Source: Glaciecola sp. 33A (GTDB lineage: Bacteria > Pseudomonadota > Gammaproteobacteria > Enterobacterales > Alteromonadaceae). From it: a DNA stretch of 64,000 nucleotides. Both the position numbers and the translations under genes were made by a program. This document shows, in pieces, positions 63,514 through 64,000 of this stretch. Within the stretch, counting starts at the first letter, position 1. Each line of letters begins with the position of its first letter. Where the stretch lies: contig NZ_PJAR01000044.1 of the NCBI RefSeq assembly GCF_002836745.1, forward strand, positions 372,001 to 436,000, written 5' to 3'. The notes below the pieces were generated by a model that saw nothing but the letters and a program-made list of their open reading frames with translations, made no database searches and was not told the DNA's origin.

Positions 63514-64000
63514 ATGACAATTGAAATAAAAGTTCCCGTATTACCTGAATCAGTAGCAGATGCAACAATCGCAACTTGGCATGTTAAAGCTGGCGACACT
63601 GTTACCAGAGATCAAAATCTGGTTGATATTGAAACTGACAAAGTAGTACTGGAAGTCGTAGCACCCGAAGACGGCGTCTTATCAGAAATTATACATGGTG
63701 AAGGTGATACCGTTTTAGGTGAGCAAGTCATCGGCAAAGTGGAAGCGGGAGTTGCTGCTAAAGCAATTCCGGAAACTCAAGCACCAGCAGTAACAGAAAA
63801 TCAAGCACCAGCAGTACCAGAATCTGCAACGTCCGCAGCTACAGACGCAGTTACCGCAATTAAAGTTCCGGTGTTACCGGAATCTGTGGCTGATGCAACG
63901 ATCGCTACTTGGCATGTTCAACCAGGTCAAGCAGTAAAAAGAGATCAAAACTTGGTTGATATTGAAACTGACAAAGTGGTGCTAGAAGTTGTTGCACCGG
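63514..64000 (+). CDS. sucB: 2-oxoglutarate dehydrogenase E2, N-terminal part with two lipoyl domains (runs off window end)
   Basis: Dihydrolipoyl succinyltransferase. The visible ~162 codons encode a lipoyl domain (residues ~3-78, lipoyl-lysine in ETDKVVLE), an Ala/Pro-rich linker with repeated QAPAV units, and a second, nearly identical lipoyl domain beginning IKVPVLPESVADATIATW again. E. coli SucB has only one, so this is a duplicated-lipoyl variant. Catalytic domain lies outside the window. AAGGAAC precedes the ATG. Confidence 0.93.
   Translation, partial: MTIEIKVPVLPESVADATIATWHVKAGDTVTRDQNLVDIETDKVVLEVVAPEDGVLSEIIHGEGDTVLGEQVIGKVEAGVAAKAIPETQAPAVTENQAPAVPESATSAATDAVTAIKVPVLPESVADATIATWHVQPGQAVKRDQNLVDIETDKVVLEVVAP

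Overview
The window looks like chromosomal DNA from a moderately AT-rich marine gammaproteobacterium of the order Alteromonadales (Glaciecola/Paraglaciecola/Alteromonas-like). The basis is gene order and protein character: ftsH-folP-glmM-tpiA-secG-tRNA-Leu, pnp-nlpI, cysZ/smc-zipA-ligA, comEC-msbA-lpxK-ycaR-kdsB, and gltA/sdhCDAB-sucAB. The genus is an inference from family resemblance; no search was run.

Layout. 1-686: 5' end of leuS (minus). 1.0-4.7 kb: a LonB-type protease, an SDR dehydrogenase and yhbY. 4.7-10.8 kb: the ftsH-secG-tRNA-Leu(GAG) block, with rlmE reduced to a relic upstream of ftsH. 10.8-18.7 kb: S46 peptidase, HPF-like gene, nhaR, then pnp, a DUF1244 gene and nlpI; the rimP-nusA-infB-rbfA-truB-rpsO block expected between tRNA-Leu and pnp is absent. 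18.7-26.4 kb: a Sel1-repeat putative metalloprotease, cysZ, smc and zipA (with a young tandem hexapeptide expansion).

26.4-36.8 kb is the most striking part. The resident ligA is cut in two. Its first ~140 codons follow zipA, and a relic of its C-terminal BRCT domain lies about 9.7 kb downstream, just before the DUF2062 and comEC genes that normally flank ligA. The intervening DNA begins with a complete but divergent, AT-rich NAD+-dependent DNA ligase. It continues with an IS256-family relic, a marR gene divergent from a 2-oxoacid dehydrogenase E1(alpha-beta fusion)-E2 pair, an aminotransferase relic, an ECF sigma/membrane-protein pair, a metallo-beta-lactamase-fold ORF lacking its metal-binding core, and a 5'-truncated 2OG-Fe(II) oxygenase ORF. 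I read this as in-place replacement of an essential gene by a foreign functional counterpart, with accretion of other DNA at the site.

36.8-45.1 kb: DUF2062, comEC, msbA, lpxK, ycaR, kdsB and rimO, i.e. envelope/LPS genes plus competence and S12 modification. 45.5-51.9 kb is gene-poor: a degenerate GGDEF protein, three decayed genes (secreted protein, LysR regulator, yqjG), DUF2919, a DedA-like gene and tcdA. 51.9-54.9 kb: manC-manB for GDP-mannose. 55-64 kb: DUF3429, then the TCA block gltA divergent from sdhCDAB-sucA-sucB; sucB runs off the end and starts with two lipoyl domains.

At least seven loci are visibly decayed (rlmE, ligA, IS256, aminotransferase, secreted protein, LysR, yqjG), so this genome tolerates or accumulates relics. 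Identifications come from motif and family recognition by eye.
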